The notes beneath the pieces were generated by a model. It searched no databases, had not been told where the DNA came from, and saw only the letters and a list, made by a program, of their open reading frames with translations. Shown here one piece after another: positions 14,491-14,938 of a stretch of 14,938 nt of DNA (positions are counted from its first letter, which is position 1; the number at the start of each line of letters is the position of its first letter). The position numbers were made by a program, and so were the translations under genes. This stretch comes from an uncultured Erysipelotrichales bacterium. Its GTDB lineage: Bacteria; Bacillota_I; Bacilli_A; Erysipelotrichales; Coprobacillaceae. The DNA is taken from NCBI GenBank assembly GCA_934754755.1, contig CAKVJS010000010.1, positions 1 to 14,938 of the forward strand. The letters are read 5' to 3'.

Positions 14491-14938
14491 TCTTTTGTAC
14501 CTCCATTTGGTTTTGTTTGATTTGTAGTTGCACAAATGGATAATATAAAACGATGTCTAACAAGAATAAGACTAAATATAAAACGACAGGACTCAATGTA
14601 AAGGCACCTAAGACCCAAGTATTCACAAAGACAGGCTCAACTCCAGAATTTAAAACAACTAAATGGTGTACCCAACCAGCCGATGTGGCAATATAAGCAA
14701 CGATGGCATTCACAACGGGTACAAATACGAAAGGAATAAACATAAGAGGATTTAAAACAATGGGTAAACCAAAAGTCACCGGTTCATTAATACCAAATAA
14801 CCCAGGAATAATAGCGACCTTACCAATTGATCTTTCCGCAGAACCCTTTTTTCCCAACAATAAGAGCAGTACAACTAAGGCAAGTGTCGATCCTGAACCA
14901 CCAATCATCGCATATACATTATTAAGCGTATTGGGGGC
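14477..14938 (-). CDS. PTS EIIC, lactose/cellobiose family, C-terminal part (5' end beyond window)
   Basis: C-terminal 153 residues of a polytopic PTS membrane subunit; the N-terminus lies beyond the right edge. The visible part begins APNTLNNVYAMIGGSGST and contains the family signature IPGLFGINEPVTFGLPIVLNP, where GINEP and FG-PIVLNP are typical of CelB/LacE-type EIIC proteins that bind and translocate disaccharides. Several hydrophobic segments follow (about IPFVFVPVVNAIVAYIA, and a last one including LSPVVLYLVLFLLDIVLYY), then a short hydrophilic tail. No EIIB or EIIA domain is present in this part; the matching subunits would be encoded elsewhere, perhaps upstream. The stop codon TAA (14477-14479) lies inside the start of GH38-2, so the two genes are translationally coupled and should share a substrate. 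Confidence 0.9.
   Translation of the reverse strand, partial: APNTLNNVYAMIGGSGSTLALVVLLLLLGKKGSAERSIGKVAIIPGLFGINEPVTFGLPIVLNPLMFIPFVFVPVVNAIVAYIATSAGWVHHLVVLNSGVEPVFVNTWVLGAFTLSPVVLYLVLFLLDIVLYYPFVQLQIKQNQMEVQKNGTA
14499..14504 (-). promoter_or_regulatory. Ribosome binding site of GH38-2
   Basis: GGAGGT on the minus strand inside the 3' end of the EIIC gene, 8 nt before the ATG at 14490. It fixes the start of the mannosidase and the 14-bp overlap. Confidence 0.8.

Noticed and set aside
14491-14535. Longer N-terminus for GH38-2 starting at TTG 14535
   Set aside because: It adds 15 residues rich in Lys/Asn/Arg that do not match the family, has no ribosome site, and deepens the overlap with EIIC; the ATG at 14490 has GGAGGT at ideal spacing.
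14403-14618. 71-codon minus-strand frame across the EIIC/GH38-2 junction
   Set aside because: It is covered by two well-supported genes in other frames, has no ribosome site of its own and no family match I recognise.

Overview
The window reads as a sugar-catabolism region from a low-G+C Gram-positive (Firmicutes-type) bacterium. The DNA is A+T-rich, most genes have strong AGGAGG-type ribosome binding sites, promoter hexamers are sigma-A-like, there are two CcpA cre-like sites, and transport is dominated by phosphotransferase-system (PTS) permeases paired with RpiR-family regulators. I cannot name the species. All ten complete genes and both edge fragments lie on the minus strand, so transcription runs from high to low coordinates.

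Right block (about 14938-11839): the C-terminal part of a lactose/cellobiose-type PTS membrane subunit (EIIC) overlaps by 14 bp the start of a GH38 alpha-mannosidase (GH38-2). A 134-bp A+T-rich gap with tandem -10 boxes and a cre-like site follows. Middle block (11704-7605): an RpiR/SIS regulator, then a PfkB-family sugar-phosphate kinase, a fructose-type EIIBC and a class II bisphosphate aldolase, closed by an intrinsic terminator that contains the aldolase stop codon. This set looks like a fructose-1-phosphate route to triose phosphates. It has no EIIA of its own in the window.

Left block (7532-1): a good sigma-A promoter overlapped by a cre-like site drives a compact operon: EIIBC, a separate EIIA, a second GH38 alpha-mannosidase (GH38-1, very similar in motif layout to E. 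coli MngB), an RpiR regulator, a GH1 beta-glycosidase (probably acting on 6-phospho-glycosides) and a ROK sugar kinase that runs off the left edge. Genes here are separated by 2-21 bp or overlap by 4 bp.

Taken together this looks like a locus for phosphorylating uptake and intracellular cleavage of alpha-mannosides. The sugar enters as a 6-phospho-glycoside, GH38 removes the (phospho)mannosyl unit, GH1 cuts a beta-linked glycoside, and the ROK kinase phosphorylates the released free sugar. The arrangement resembles the mannosylglycerate system (mngA/mngB), but the GH1 and ROK genes argue for an oligosaccharide rather than mannosylglycerate. The true substrate is not determinable from sequence alone. 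No RNA genes, mobile elements, CRISPR arrays or riboswitches were seen, and no stretch above 300 bp lacks a gene.
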